Positions 1 through 9,423 of a stretch of 64,000 bases of DNA are shown here, piece by piece; the first letter of the stretch is position 1; the number at the start of each line of letters is the position of its first letter. The stretch is from Moorena sp. SIOASIH. Its GTDB lineage: Bacteria > Cyanobacteriota > Cyanobacteriia > Cyanobacteriales > Coleofasciculaceae. A program made the translations under genes and the position numbers. The notes beneath the pieces are model-generated. The model was not told where the DNA came from. It saw only the letters and a list, made by a program, of their open reading frames with translations, and made no database searches. The stretch covers positions 1 to 64,000 of the forward strand of contig NZ_JAAHIH010000011.1 of NCBI RefSeq assembly GCF_010671925.1, in the 5' to 3' direction.

Positions 1-127
1 TGCTCTGGCTAGACCGATGTCCATTACTCAGGGATGGTGTCGATGGGGTGACAACCTTAGTTGAGGAACTCCCCTGATGATTGGCCTTTGCTGTGTGACC
101 ATTGCTCTGGCTAGACCGATGTCCATT
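1..127 (-). repeat. Direct repeat inside the PKS inter-domain linker
   Basis: A 25-bp stretch at 1-25 recurs at 103-127. On the minus strand both read in frame as NGHRSSQS followed by NGH, so the low-complexity linker after the AT domain has grown by an in-frame duplication. Such linkers usually separate the AT from tandem ACPs in this PKS class. Confidence 0.8.
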
Positions 128-3100
128 GGTGAGCATTTGTGTCAGTTGAGTTTCCAAGGTCCTCGGATGACTTGCCCCATTATCCTGACCAAGAGATGTC
201 ACTTGATGTCCATCCTGCAAAGCCTTTTCAAAAGCCTTTTTCGTCTTTTCTGACACATAATTAGTGCAATTTAACCGGACATTGAGGGCTTTTTTGTTGT
301 CAGTCTTGGGTGCTGGAGGCTCAATTTGGTAGGGGTCCAGGTTTTTCAAGGGCAAACCAGCGACGCGCAACTGCATAACCGCTTGACGCAATTGGCGATC
401 GCTATCCTGTTGACGACTAGCATTTAAGGCTACGGCCACATGGGGTTTATCACCAAGGATATCGTTTACCAAGTGGGTCAGGATGCTCCGAGGTCCAAAC
501 TCAACAAAGCAATACCCCCCTGCATTGTAGATAGTTTCGATTTCCTGCTTGAACAGTACTGACTTGCTTGAGTGTACTCCCAAAATGTTTTTAATGTCTT
601 GGGGTTGAGTGGGATAAGCCTCCCCAGTCACATTGGTATAAACAGGAATTTTTGGTTTTTTGAAGGTAACTGCTTCACTTGCTTGGGCAAAAGCTTTTTG
701 GGCATGCCCAATCAGAGGGGTATGGAACGCAGCGGAAACTGGCAGCAAAATAGTAGAACACCCTTTTTCAGTCAACACTTGCTGTACCTTGGCAATTTCT
801 GCTGTTGAACCGGCTAAGACCACTTGGCGATTGGAATTGAAATTGGCAATGGTAACTTGAGGAAAACTATCAATAACCGCTTTGACTCGATTAACTTCTT
901 CGTTCACCGCCAACATGGCTCCCGGATCAAAATTTGGATCATCTGGGGTTGCCATTGCCTGACCTCTAGCTTTAACTAGGAAAAAGTAATCCTGATCACT
1001 CAAAACTTCAGCAGCCCAGAGAGCTGTGAGTTCTCCAAAGCTGTGTCCAGCAATAAAATCAGGCTTAAATCCTGCCTGTTGCAGGATCTTATAAAGACCA
1101 ACACTGAACGCTCCGATGGCTGGCTGAGCATAATCTGTACGTTGTAGTGCTTCAGCCTGGATATGCCGTTGAGCTGTATCAAACACAGGCGGAGGAAAAA
1201 CCTTTTCTGAAAGGGGCTTCAAATTATCCTTGAGGAACAGACTATCCATATAACCATAGGTCTGGCGCAAACAAGGGAAGTTCATCACCAGTTCCCGCCC
1301 CATTTCTAGATACTGGGAACCTTGCCCTGAAAACAGGGCAACGACTTTTCCTTCCAGCTCCATGGCACTGTGACGATAGTAGATCCCTTGGGGATGATTC
1401 CACGATTGTGCTTGTGGTGTGTTTTGCAGCCAGTTAATAGTGGTTTGTAAGCATCTGCAAGCTTGTATTAGAGAATCGGCGACAAACCCCACTCTGGCTT
1501 CAGTGACCGGAATTTCTTGGGCTTTACAGCTATCAATCAGTTCCTGGTAGTGCTGCTCTCCAGTCTTAAATTGCAACTTTTGTAAGGTATCTTCACAACG
1601 AGCTAACAATTGCTCCGGTGTTGGGGCAGACAGGAGAATCGACTGGGAAGTGTGGTGTAAACGATAGGCATGATTGTGTTCCTGTTGATATTCTTCCAGA
1701 ACAACATGATAATTCGTGCCACCAAAGCCAAAGGAACTCACACCAGCACGCCTTGGCCCATCTCCTTCAGCGCGAATCCAGGGTCGGGTTTCAGTATTCA
1801 AATAAAATGGTGAATTATCAATATCCAGTGTTGGGTTGGGGTTGGTGATGTTGATAGTAGGTGGCAAGATTTTGTGGTGTAGAGCCAAGGCAGTTTTGAT
1901 TAAACTGGCTGCACCAGCCGCAGCTTTGGTATGCCCAATCTGGGATTTAACACTACCGAGAGCAACATACTGCTTTTTGGGGTTGTTTTCACTAAAAACG
2001 TCCTTTAGAGCCTTGAATTCACTGGGATCCCCAGCCTTAGTCCCTGTGCCGTGTGCTTCAATCAGGCTGACACTGGTAGGAGAAAAACCTGCATCTTCGT
2101 AAGCCCGCTTTAACGCTTTCCCTTGTCCTTCTGGGCGAGGAGCGTAAATGCTTTTATATCGACCATCACTGGAGGTGCCAATGCCTTTGATCACAGCATA
2201 GATTGTGTCATTATCTCGCTTAGCGTCCTCCAGACGTTTGAGTACCAGCATCCCGATGCCTTCACCCAGCATCATCCCATCCGACTCAGCATCGAAAGGC
2301 TTAATAGTCTGGCTTGGGGAGATGGCAGGGGTTTTGCTGAAACAAATATAGGCAAAGAGGGAGTTATCGGTGTCAACTCCTCCAGTCAGCATCATGTCAG
2401 CGCGATGCTCACTCAGCTCACTAATTGCCATTTTTAAAGCACCTAATGAGCTGGCACAGGCGGCATCCACTACACAGTTTGTCCCCCCCAAATCTAGACG
2501 GTTGGCGATTCGTCCAGCAATCACATTAGCTAGCATACCGGGAAAGGCATTTTCGTTCCACTGCACATAGGCTAGCTTTATCTTTTCTACAATTTTTTTA
2601 GTATCCTGATCAGATAACCCACTACTTTTTAGGACTTTCTCCCAAATCGGATACTGCAATCTAACTGAAAGTGGTGTACCTAGTTGTTTTCCCAGTGCCG
2701 AGCCTAGGATCACCCCAGTACGCTCTCGATTAAACTCCCGGGATTTGCCATAGCCCGCATCTTCGATCGCCTCCTTTGCCACTACTAGACTTAACAGCTG
2801 GGAAACATCTGTTACTTCCAGGATGTTCGGAGGTAGCCCAAACTCCATGGGGTTAAAATCGATATGTGGAATAAATCCGCCTCTTTTGCAGTAGGTTTTG
2901 TCCGCTGCCTTGGGGTCTGGATCGTAGTAGTCGTCTACATTCCAGTGGGAGGCAGGAACATCAGTAATGCAGTCGATTTTTTGAAGAATATTCGTCCAGT
3001 ATTCCTGCAAATTTCTGGCTTTTGGTAAAAGCGATGCCATGCCAATAATGGCGATAGGAGTTTGTGGCAGTTTTTGGTTAATATTGCTTGATTCTGTTAA

Positions 3101-3211
3101 TTTATCCGACATCGTGTCTTTCCCTTGGATAAGTTGGATCAGATTCTTTTCAAAGCTATCCACGTCGTCTTGGAGCTGGGCCAATGCCATGTCAAGTTTA
3201 GAATTAGACAT
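1..3211 (-). CDS. HglE/PfaA-type polyketide synthase, N-terminal part (KS-AT), cut by window edge
   Basis: Open for about 1070 codons from an ATG at 3211 to the left edge, so the 3' part is missing. After a short leader comes a ketosynthase (about residues 50-500) with active-site Cys252 in DAACASS and a HGTGT motif. A malonyl acyltransferase follows (about 640-950), with FSGQGSQ and catalytic Ser724 in GHSFGE. The KS leader, with the phrase FNPMEFGLPPNILEVTDVSQ, is typical of the PUFA-synthase/heterocyst-glycolipid (PfaA/HglE) branch, not of modular PKSs. In that family the AT is followed by ACP repeats; here the visible tail is a Ser/Asn/Gly/His-rich linker where such ACPs would start. Likely role: making a long hydroxylated fatty chain. 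An alternative ATG lies 33 codons in. The family is clear; the product is not known. Confidence 0.9.
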   Translation of the reverse strand, partial: MSNSKLDMALAQLQDDVDSFEKNLIQLIQGKDTMSDKLTESSNINQKLPQTPIAIIGMASLLPKARNLQEYWTNILQKIDCITDVPASHWNVDDYYDPDPKAADKTYCKRGGFIPHIDFNPMEFGLPPNILEVTDVSQLLSLVVAKEAIEDAGYGKSREFNRERTGVILGSALGKQLGTPLSVRLQYPIWEKVLKSSGLSDQDTKKIVEKIKLAYVQWNENAFPGMLANVIAGRIANRLDLGGTNCVVDAACASSLGALKMAISELSEHRADMMLTGGVDTDNSLFAYICFSKTPAISPSQTIKPFDAESDGMMLGEGIGMLVLKRLEDAKRDNDTIYAVIKGIGTSSDGRYKSIYAPRPEGQGKALKRAYEDAGFSPTSVSLIEAHGTGTKAGDPSEFKALKDVFSENNPKKQYVALGSVKSQIGHTKAAAGAASLIKTALALHHKILPPTINITNPNPTLDIDNSPFYLNTETRPWIRAEGDGPRRAGVSSFGFGGTNYHVVLEEYQQEHNHAYRLHHTSQSILLSAPTPEQLLARCEDTLQKLQFKTGEQHYQELIDSCKAQEIPVTEARVGFVADSLIQACRCLQTTINWLQNTPQAQSWNHPQGIYYRHSAMELEGKVVALFSGQGSQYLEMGRELVMNFPCLRQTYGYMDSLFLKDNLKPLSEKVFPPPVFDTAQRHIQAEALQRTDYAQPAIGAFSVGLYKILQQAGFKPDFIAGHSFGELTALWAAEVLSDQDYFFLVKARGQAMATPDDPNFDPGAMLAVNEEVNRVKAVIDSFPQVTIANFNSNRQVVLAGSTAEIAKVQQVLTEKGCSTILLPVSAAFHTPLIGHAQKAFAQASEAVTFKKPKIPVYTNVTGEAYPTQPQDIKNILGVHSSKSVLFKQEIETIYNAGGYCFVEFGPRSILTHLVNDILGDKPHVAVALNASRQQDSDRQLRQAVMQLRVAGLPLKNLDPYQIEPPAPKTDNKKALNVRLNCTNYVSEKTKKAFEKALQDGHQVTSLGQDNGASHPRTLETQLTQMLTNGHRSSQSNGHTAKANHQGSSSTKVVTPSTPSLSNGHRSSQS

Positions 3212-3829
3212 AGACTGAGTCTTAACCACGGTAAACTAGTTAACTTAATTTAGGTTTTTATTTTTTTGTGAGCATAAAACTAGTTTTATCAACTGAATTG
3301 CTTAGTTACTTAATTTAGTTATTTTGACTGATTTACTTTATTTTTTTTCGTACTTAAAAATATAACAAAAATTTAAAAAAGCACTTTTTTAAAAAAATTA
3401 ATCAAAAAATAACAGCCTATAGTTTTGAATGATTTTTTCTCTGGTAGCCATAATCAAAACTTAATATTATGAAATAAAAAATCGATTTTTTGCCAATCGT
3501 TACTGCTATTTAAGCTATTGTAAATAGTATCAATTGCCCTAGGGGATGAGTTGGATAATCTTTTCACAAATTTCATGTGCTGAATGGTTATTGTTGACTG
3601 TTTGTAAAGAGACATAAAAAACTACCAAGAGAGGTACCTGGGGGAAGAGAGACAAGTAGGGGAGAAATAGGTAGAAAGTGCTATGTATGAAGGAAACTTG
3701 GTATTACTTATTTCTGCCACGTTGCATTAGACTGCCGTAACTCTACATACCTTAGCTTCAGGAAGCAGTTAAGCTCGAAGCAAGTCAATCGTAAGTATTT
3801 AGCCTTAGGGAGTAACAAGAAGGCTAAAC

Positions 3830-4061
3830 GTAAGCATTCAGCCGTCAGCCGTCAGCCGTCAGCTTTGTGGCACAGGCCACAAGCGCTGTGACTTTACTCA
3901 GATTAAACGAATGCTTACCTGTTGTCTTGATCCCAAGCGCGAGTGGGGGAAACCCCCGCAGGTCGGCGCTGCATCGCTTATTCAAAACCTGTTCGGTGTA
4001 GCTTCCCCAAGCGCCCATAAACTGATAGCTGATAGCTGATAGCTGATAGCTGAGTGCTTAC
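3830..4061. mobile_element. MITE-like element, copy 1, with 8-bp target duplication
   Basis: A 232-bp element starts with GTAAGCATTCAGC and ends with the near-complement GCTGAGTGCTTAC. It is flanked on both sides by GGCTAAAC (3822-3829 and 4062-4069), a perfect 8-bp duplication. Inside are CCGTCAG repeats near the left end and GCTGATA repeats near the right end. An internal GAATGCTTAC at 3910-3919 is followed by a copy of the AGCGATGCA/CATCAAGACA repeat. It encodes nothing. GTAA-type ends with 8-bp duplications are known for the IS66 family, so this is probably a non-autonomous derivative. Confidence 0.85.
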
Positions 4062-4254
4062 GGCTAAACTCCATTGAGAGCAGGCTTGATTGTGTTTTAA
4101 CCCTCACCACTCTTAGCGCTTATTGACAGGTTTATTGACCAGAAATTAGCCCCTGAATTCCCAGCAAACTACTCTATCTGGTTCAGTTATGATTAACAGG
4201 TTTTAATTACGGCTTAATTTCACCCTATACCCTTTCAAGTTGTCATCCCCTGAG

Positions 4255-4484
4255 GTATTCAGCCATCAGCTAACACGCTACGTGCTTACTGTACTTGCCA
4301 GGTACCAGCTATTCATGATTCCTGCAACAGAACCGAGTCAGGAGCAGCCCATCACGAAGCGCGTCGCTCACGAAAACAAGCTTATGGGGGAACTCTCTTT
4401 ATTGATCAGACGTTGGATTACATTAGCTGTTTGCACAGCATGCCCGTAGCGCGTTAGCTCAGGAGTTGATAGGTGAATGCTTAC
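4255..4484. mobile_element. Decayed relative of the MITE-like element
   Basis: The left side starts GTATTCAGCCATCAGC and the right side ends GGTGAATGCTTAC, matching the tips of the better copies with several changes. Arms containing ACACGCTACG and CGTAGCGCGTT pair inside. No target duplication is visible (CCCCTGAG versus CCTAAAAT), so this is an old or recombined copy. Confidence 0.45.
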
Positions 4485-5287
4485 CCTAAAATAGCAAAAC
4501 TTTTTCTCCAGATAAAGTCTATCTATCTAGATCGATAGCAGCAATATAGTTGGTGTAAATGACAACATTGACCACATTTATTGTAGAAAAAATATCTTAA
4601 TTTTACCTAGCCAATCTCCACGGTTTTACAGCTTTATCCAGATAACAATTAAAGACCTAAAATATTTTTTAATCAAGGATGAATACAGGGGTCTCGCCTG
4701 TCACGTTTTTTTCTGTTGAGCTAAACTAGGGTTAGCATCGTCAAATTAGTTTGAATGAGCCATGTAGTTTTACAAATAAATCCAGAGTTACAGCTTGAAC
4801 GCTAACTTCAATACAATAATCATACAATTTTATAATTATCAGATATTTATTTGGTGAATTTTGTATAAATTATTGATTAAGTGGCGATTATAGCGTTAGG
4901 TAGAGCTTTCAGCCGTCAAGCACTAGGACTCTGTCAATTTAGTTTTGAGGGTTAGGGCAAGGTGTTAGGCTGAAGGGGTGACAAACAGCCTTAAAAGCCT
5001 TACAGGGTGTGGGGTGTGGGGTATTGGGTGTAGGGGAAGATCAGGAGCTGGCCACATTGGTAGCGATGCAGCTGAGGAACAGGGGGTTTCCCCCACTCGC
5101 GCTTGGGTACTTGAAGGGACGGTTTAATCAGGTTTCGGACCGATTGTTATCGCTGGGGTCACTCCAAATTCCGTTCTATTTTCCCCACACCCCACACCCC
5201 ACACCCCATACCCTGTCTAGTTTTTAGCCTTGTTGTCACCCCCTCAGGGTGTTAGGTGTAGGTGTTAGGTGTAGGTGTTAGGTGTTA

Positions 5288-5513
5288 GGCTTTCACATCC
5301 CTCACGGGAAGAAAGATCAGCTCCTAGGCATGGGATCACATCCCCTGTCGCCACTTCACGCCAAATCACCTCAGCCCGTTTACGGACAATGACTTCTTCG
5401 AGATCAGATAGAATTAATCGGCTGCCAGCCCTTAATAAATCTCGGGTTAACTCCTGTCCAAAACCACCAGCTGCACCAGTAATGAGTACAACTGCCTCTT
5501 GTCAATGAGCCAT
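5288..5513 (-). pseudogene. Short-chain dehydrogenase/reductase N-terminal relic
   Basis: From an ATG at 5513 the minus frame reads MAH, then an in-frame TGA, then an uninterrupted SDR N-terminus. That stretch has the Rossmann nucleotide-binding motif TGAAGGFG, an LLRAGSRLILSDL second strand, and continues to about 74 codons. It then runs into the 13-nt tandem repeat at 5248-5290 and stops, so the catalytic Tyr-Lys region is gone. It is doubly broken, by a nonsense codon and a 3' truncation. It lies upstream of, and on the same strand as, the HglE-type PKS. SDRs (for example HetN) accompany hgl genes in other cyanobacteria, so a former functional link is possible but not shown. Confidence 0.75.
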
Positions 5514-6461
5514 ATTCCTGATCCGTAATTGCTTTATACAGAAATTATATTCAATCATTCAAAAACTGTGAATTAAAGTCCGACAAAGAAAGCTCAAGTA
5601 ATGGTTGAAAATTGGTGAAGACCTAGGATTTACTCGCACAGGGAAGCTGATCTCGTGCCTAGATCGCTAAAATGTCACTAAAAATAAAAAGTATATTTTA
5701 ATCATGGTGGTTAAGAAATTTACGCCGTACTTTACTATTATAATAGAAGCTATTTTATACAGAGGAATTTTCTCCAAAGGCAATTTTAAAATTTTAATTT
5801 ATATAGAGTTAAGAGCATAGCCAATCCCTTGACATCTTTAGGTAATCATTATGTCATTTATCACTCACTATGTGGTTTCAATAAAGATCTCCAAAACCTG
5901 TGGTTGGATATGGTCGGGGTATGCAAAAATTAGTTTACAAGCTAGCGGCTGCTTAGGTGACTTGAGTTAATGACTTGAGTTAATCATCTCAGGAGAGATA
6001 TTGTAAGCATTCAGCCGTCAGCCGTCAGCCGTCAGCTAAAAGCTCACGCTACTTGAGGTGCCGTCAGCCGTCAGCATTCAGCTGACGTAACAAAGATTAA
6101 ACGAATGCTTACTTGTTGTCTTGATGCAGTCGCTCATGGGGGAAACCACGGCAGTCGCTCATGGGGGGAACCCCCAAGACCGCGCTGCCTCCCCAAGACC
6201 GCGCTGCATCGCTTATTTAAAAGCTCAAAGCTGAGAGCTGAGAGCTGATAGCTGAGAGCTGATAGCTGAGAGCTGATAGCTGAATGCTTACGTTGTAACT
6301 AATGCCTTGACCACTACCTTACCGTTACCTCTAGTAGGGATGACAGACTGTAGCCTCAATCACCCTATATGACTTCAGAAACGGTCATGGTTTTGACCAA
6401 AGCCGCCTGGGAGCATAATTTTTCTACCAAGTACAAGGAAGAATAGGGAGTTTTAATTTTA
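5514..6461. other. Spacer with a MITE-like copy
   Basis: AT-rich DNA with no convincing gene. The main content is the inverted-repeat element at 6003-6291. The segment 6300-6461 is probably the 5' region of the beta-propeller gene; a GGGAG lies about 11 nt before its GTG start. Confidence 0.6.
6003..6291. mobile_element. MITE-like element, copy 2
   Basis: It begins GTAAGCATTCAGC and ends GCTGAATGCTTAC, perfect 13-bp inverted ends. CCGTCAG and GAGCTGATA repeats are internal, with an embedded copy of the CATCAAGACA-family repeat at about 6117-6214. Length is 289 bp. The flanks GAGATATT and GTTGTAAC do not match, so the target duplication is absent or has been lost, unlike copies 1, 3 and 4. 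Confidence 0.8.
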
Positions 6462-8534
6462 GTGAAAGCCTCCATTTTTACTACCGCTAATATTGTATTA
6501 GCTACTTTGGGAATTGTGGGAGTTGAGGTCAAACCTGCTACATCTCAGTCCTTCGATTTTTCTGATCAAGAAAAATCTGATATCAGTAATTTTTTGAGCA
6601 GCCTATCCTCAAACAATCCAACCGTTTCCAATAATAAGTCCTTCTTGAAAAGACTATTGCCTTCGCCGATAGTCAACAGTGGAACATCAGGCAGTAGTCA
6701 GGCGTTAGATAATATAATAACCGAATTTATTACTGTCCTGAAAATAGGCACCCCAGGTCCCGATCCTTTTGTAGGGGATTCATCGAATAACGTCATTTTC
6801 ACTCGTACTGGCAATGATATTTTACTGGGTGTCGATCCTGGTGCTGCTATCCCTGGTCAAGGAGAAATTGATATCTTAATTGGTGGTCCTGATAGTACTA
6901 ATGAAGGACCGAGCATCAATGCCCCTACCAGAGACCGATTTTTGTTGGGGGATGAGAATAATCCCTACTACGCTGGCGGTAAGGGATTCCGAGGGAATAA
7001 GGACTATGCTTTAATTCCAGACTTCGATCCCAACCAAGATACTATTCGGCTTCACGGTAACCCAAGTAACTATACTCTGGCACCGATCGGACCGGAAAAA
7101 AATGGCACAGCCATATTTGTGAATAATCCTAAACCTGATCTGATCGCCCTTTTGCCAGGAGCTTCTGGTCTGAGTGTAGATGGCGACTACTTTGAGTACG
7201 ATAATACTGCTCCATCCCAACAACCAGCTTTAGAGAATGCTCAGCAGTTGGGAAGTGCCAGTGTTGATATCGGGTTTAATGTTGGCACTGATAGCGTTGG
7301 TAATGTATATGTTACAGGATGGACTCAAGGGGACTTGGGGCAATCCAATGCTGGATCTCAAGATGCCTACATAGCTAAATACAATAGCGAGGGCAAAGTA
7401 CAGTGGGTTAAACAGTTGGGGACTTCTGGTGAAGACCGCTCCTTTGATATTAGCTTTGACAGCGCTAACAATGTTTACATTGCAGGCACCACTACGGGTA
7501 ACTTAGGGGGACCGGTCGTTGGAGGAGATGATGCCTATTTTATTAAGTTAGACAGTAATGGCAACACCTTGTTGAGTAAACAGTATGGAACTGACCAATT
7601 CGACACTGCCTTTGGCATTGACGTTGATAATGAGGGTAATATCTACACTGGGGGATATACCTCAGGTGACATAGGCGCAGTAAATGCTGGATCAGATGAT
7701 CCCTATGTAGCCAAGTTTGATAGCAATGGCAACCAGTTGTGGGCTAAACAGTTTGGTACTCCTTACTTTGACGAACTTTACGGTCTCGCCGCCGACAACA
7801 ATGGTAATGTTTTTGCTACAGGATTCACTACTGATAAATTAGGCGAACAGCATGCTGGGTTGTATGATGGCTGGTTGACGAAGTTTGATAGCAATGGCAA
7901 CCAGTTGTGGATTGAGCAGTTTGGTACTTCTAATTATGATTTTGCCTGGGATCTTGCTCTTGATAGCTCTGGTAATGTCTACAGCACAGGATTTACCCTG
8001 GGCTCTTTAGGGGGACCTAATGCTGGGTATTATGATGCGTTCTTGGTTAAGTATGACACGGATGGCAACCAGCTATGGACTCAACAGATTGGAACTTCTG
8101 GTTCTGATAGTGCCTTGGCTATTGACATCGACAGTAACGGCGTTATCTATATTTCAGGAATCACTGATGGTGATTTAGGAGGAGTCAATGCCGGACTCAA
8201 TGATGTCTTTGTTGCCAAGTTCGACAGTGAGGGTAACCTGTTGATGACTGAGCAGTTTGGAACCCCCGAAGATGACTTTGCCTTTTTTGGTATTGATGCC
8301 CAGCAGGCTGCTAAGGTTTACTTAGCCGGATTTACTGGTGGGTCTTTGGGAGGAGCCAATGCCGGATCCTTTGATGCCTGGGTAGCTAGTTCCAGCCTTT
8401 CTGCTGGATCTGTGCCTTCAGCTCCTGAACCCACCACCATTTTGGGTTCGTTAGCCACACTCATGTTTGGTGCTCGCTTCAAGAAAAGAGTTGGAAAGAA
8501 GTTCCAGAGCACTCTGTCCAAGAAAAGTACTTAA
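6462..8534 (+). CDS. Exported seven-repeat beta-propeller (SBBP) protein with PEP-CTERM tail
   Basis: 690 residues from a GTG start with an upstream GGGAG. Residues 1-29 form a signal peptide ending near AtsA-type Ala-Thr-Ser. Residues 95-230 hold loose RTX/calcium-binding-like segments (GNDILLG, DILIGGPD, IPDFDPNQDTIRLHG). From about residue 258 to 650 there are seven repeats of about 56 residues, each with QfGT...D.a..i..D..GNvY..G.T.G.lGg.naG..Da...K.d..GN, the SBBP beta-propeller signature. Seven units would close one seven-bladed propeller. The C-terminus carries APEPTTILGSLATLMFGARF followed by basic residues. This is a PEP-CTERM sorting signal, which predicts exosortase-dependent anchoring at the cell surface or in the exopolysaccharide matrix. 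It stands alone between spacers, and its ligand is unknown. Confidence 0.88.
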   Translation: MKASIFTTANIVLATLGIVGVEVKPATSQSFDFSDQEKSDISNFLSSLSSNNPTVSNNKSFLKRLLPSPIVNSGTSGSSQALDNIITEFITVLKIGTPGPDPFVGDSSNNVIFTRTGNDILLGVDPGAAIPGQGEIDILIGGPDSTNEGPSINAPTRDRFLLGDENNPYYAGGKGFRGNKDYALIPDFDPNQDTIRLHGNPSNYTLAPIGPEKNGTAIFVNNPKPDLIALLPGASGLSVDGDYFEYDNTAPSQQPALENAQQLGSASVDIGFNVGTDSVGNVYVTGWTQGDLGQSNAGSQDAYIAKYNSEGKVQWVKQLGTSGEDRSFDISFDSANNVYIAGTTTGNLGGPVVGGDDAYFIKLDSNGNTLLSKQYGTDQFDTAFGIDVDNEGNIYTGGYTSGDIGAVNAGSDDPYVAKFDSNGNQLWAKQFGTPYFDELYGLAADNNGNVFATGFTTDKLGEQHAGLYDGWLTKFDSNGNQLWIEQFGTSNYDFAWDLALDSSGNVYSTGFTLGSLGGPNAGYYDAFLVKYDTDGNQLWTQQIGTSGSDSALAIDIDSNGVIYISGITDGDLGGVNAGLNDVFVAKFDSEGNLLMTEQFGTPEDDFAFFGIDAQQAAKVYLAGFTGGSLGGANAGSFDAWVASSSLSAGSVPSAPEPTTILGSLATLMFGARFKKRVGKKFQSTLSKKST

Positions 8535-9423
8535 CAAGCTTAATCTAAAACCATTAAGCTAACACCACCAAAACCTTATGATTTCCTAACTTTGTGATCT
8601 ACTGAGAGTAGCTAAAACCGAGTAGCTAAAACCTGAGCGCTCTTGCTTGAGGGTGTCTTCTACCACTCTCTCAGGCTTAGTACTTAGGCTCCAAGCTTAT
8701 TGATTTAGACTGGTTGTGGGGTATAGGGTGTGGAGTTTAGTAAGCAAAATTGGAACATTGATTGTTCGGTTCACTGCTTAACTTATAAGACTTTGCTTAA
8801 AGCGATGCAGTGCGGTCTTGGGGAGCCAGCGCCTTCATGAGGGGGTTCCCACAGGGCGAACAGCGGCACGCACGTGACCCACACAGAAGCCAAACCATGA
8901 GCGACTGCATCAAGACAGTGCCAAAACGATTTTTTTTATCTAATTTTTTTATCTAAAAAAATTAACTATTACGTTTATAAAACTCTCTATAAAAAGAATA
9001 ATCAAATTCTTATAAACTTCAATTAAGCGTCCTGGTTCGGCTTTTAAAAAAAAATTAAAATATTCCGAAAAATACCTTGCTATAACTTGGATATCATGAC
9101 AGAATATTTCAAGGGATATAAATAGTTTAATTTCCCCCCCAAAATAAAAATTTAGGGTAAGCACCGGTCAAAAAAACTAAAATCTATAGGATCAGTGGTG
9201 TACTGTCAACATTCAGAAATAATTCGAGTTTTACGAACTTGCAAAAGTTGGTACTACACTAGTTCCATCTAGTGTTGACCGAGATATTATATTTATTATT
9301 TGGTTTTCTTGCTGAAGCAATAGCTAATTCATCTAGTTCATCAACTATCCATGCTTCCTGCCTCATTTTCTTAAATGAGGTTAATGTACAACAGAACTTC
9401 TTATACAGTGAAACCAGTGGCAG
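8535..9423. other. Spacer with one small interspersed repeat
   Basis: No supported gene. It contains a copy of the AGCGATGCA...TGCATCAAGACA repeat at 8801-8917 and AT-rich DNA upstream of devB. Short open frames on both strands in 8949-9486 have no recognisable domains, and I leave them out. The devB promoter should lie in 9180-9420, but no motif is distinctive. Confidence 0.6.
8801..8917. repeat. Interspersed repeat of the AGCGATGCA / TGCATCAAGACA family
   Basis: Bounded by AGCGATGCAG and CTGCATCAAGACA with GC-rich, partly self-complementary contents (GCGGTCTTGGGG, GGGGGTTCCCAC, CATGAGCGACTGC). Related copies occur at 3923-3979, 6117-6214, 22241-22385, 23342-23395, 40188-40283, 44743-44868 and 44876-44974. 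No target duplications are visible, so it behaves like a REP/palindromic repeat and not like a simple insertion sequence. Confidence 0.7.

Larger units (their letters stand above)
3212..5287. other. Long spacer rich in repeats, no intact gene
   Basis: About 2 kb upstream of the PKS. It is AT-rich next to the PKS start (3212-3540). It then holds one inverted-repeat element with a target duplication (3830-4061), a decayed relative (4255-4484), and G/C-rich heptamer-like tracts at 5005-5036 and 5185-5212. A 13-nt tandem repeat (GGTGTTAGGTGTA) lies at 5248-5290. Open frames here are short and made of repeat sequence. The PKS promoter presumably lies in the AT-rich part, but no clear -35/-10 pair stands out. 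Confidence 0.7.

Noticed and set aside
572..2570. Several plus-strand frames of 60-100 codons
   Set aside because: They lie opposite the long, domain-rich minus-strand PKS frame and have no domains of their own.
4240..4449. 69-codon plus frame
   Set aside because: It falls inside the decayed MITE-like element and is made of its inverted-repeat sequence.
5009..5227. 72-codon plus frame
   Set aside because: Composed of GGTGTGG-type tandem repeats and AGCGATGCA-like repeat pieces; no protein-like features.
3839..6040. CCGTCAG and GCTGATA tandem repeats, considered as a CRISPR array
   Set aside because: Units of 7 nt with no spacers; they are parts of the MITE-like elements.
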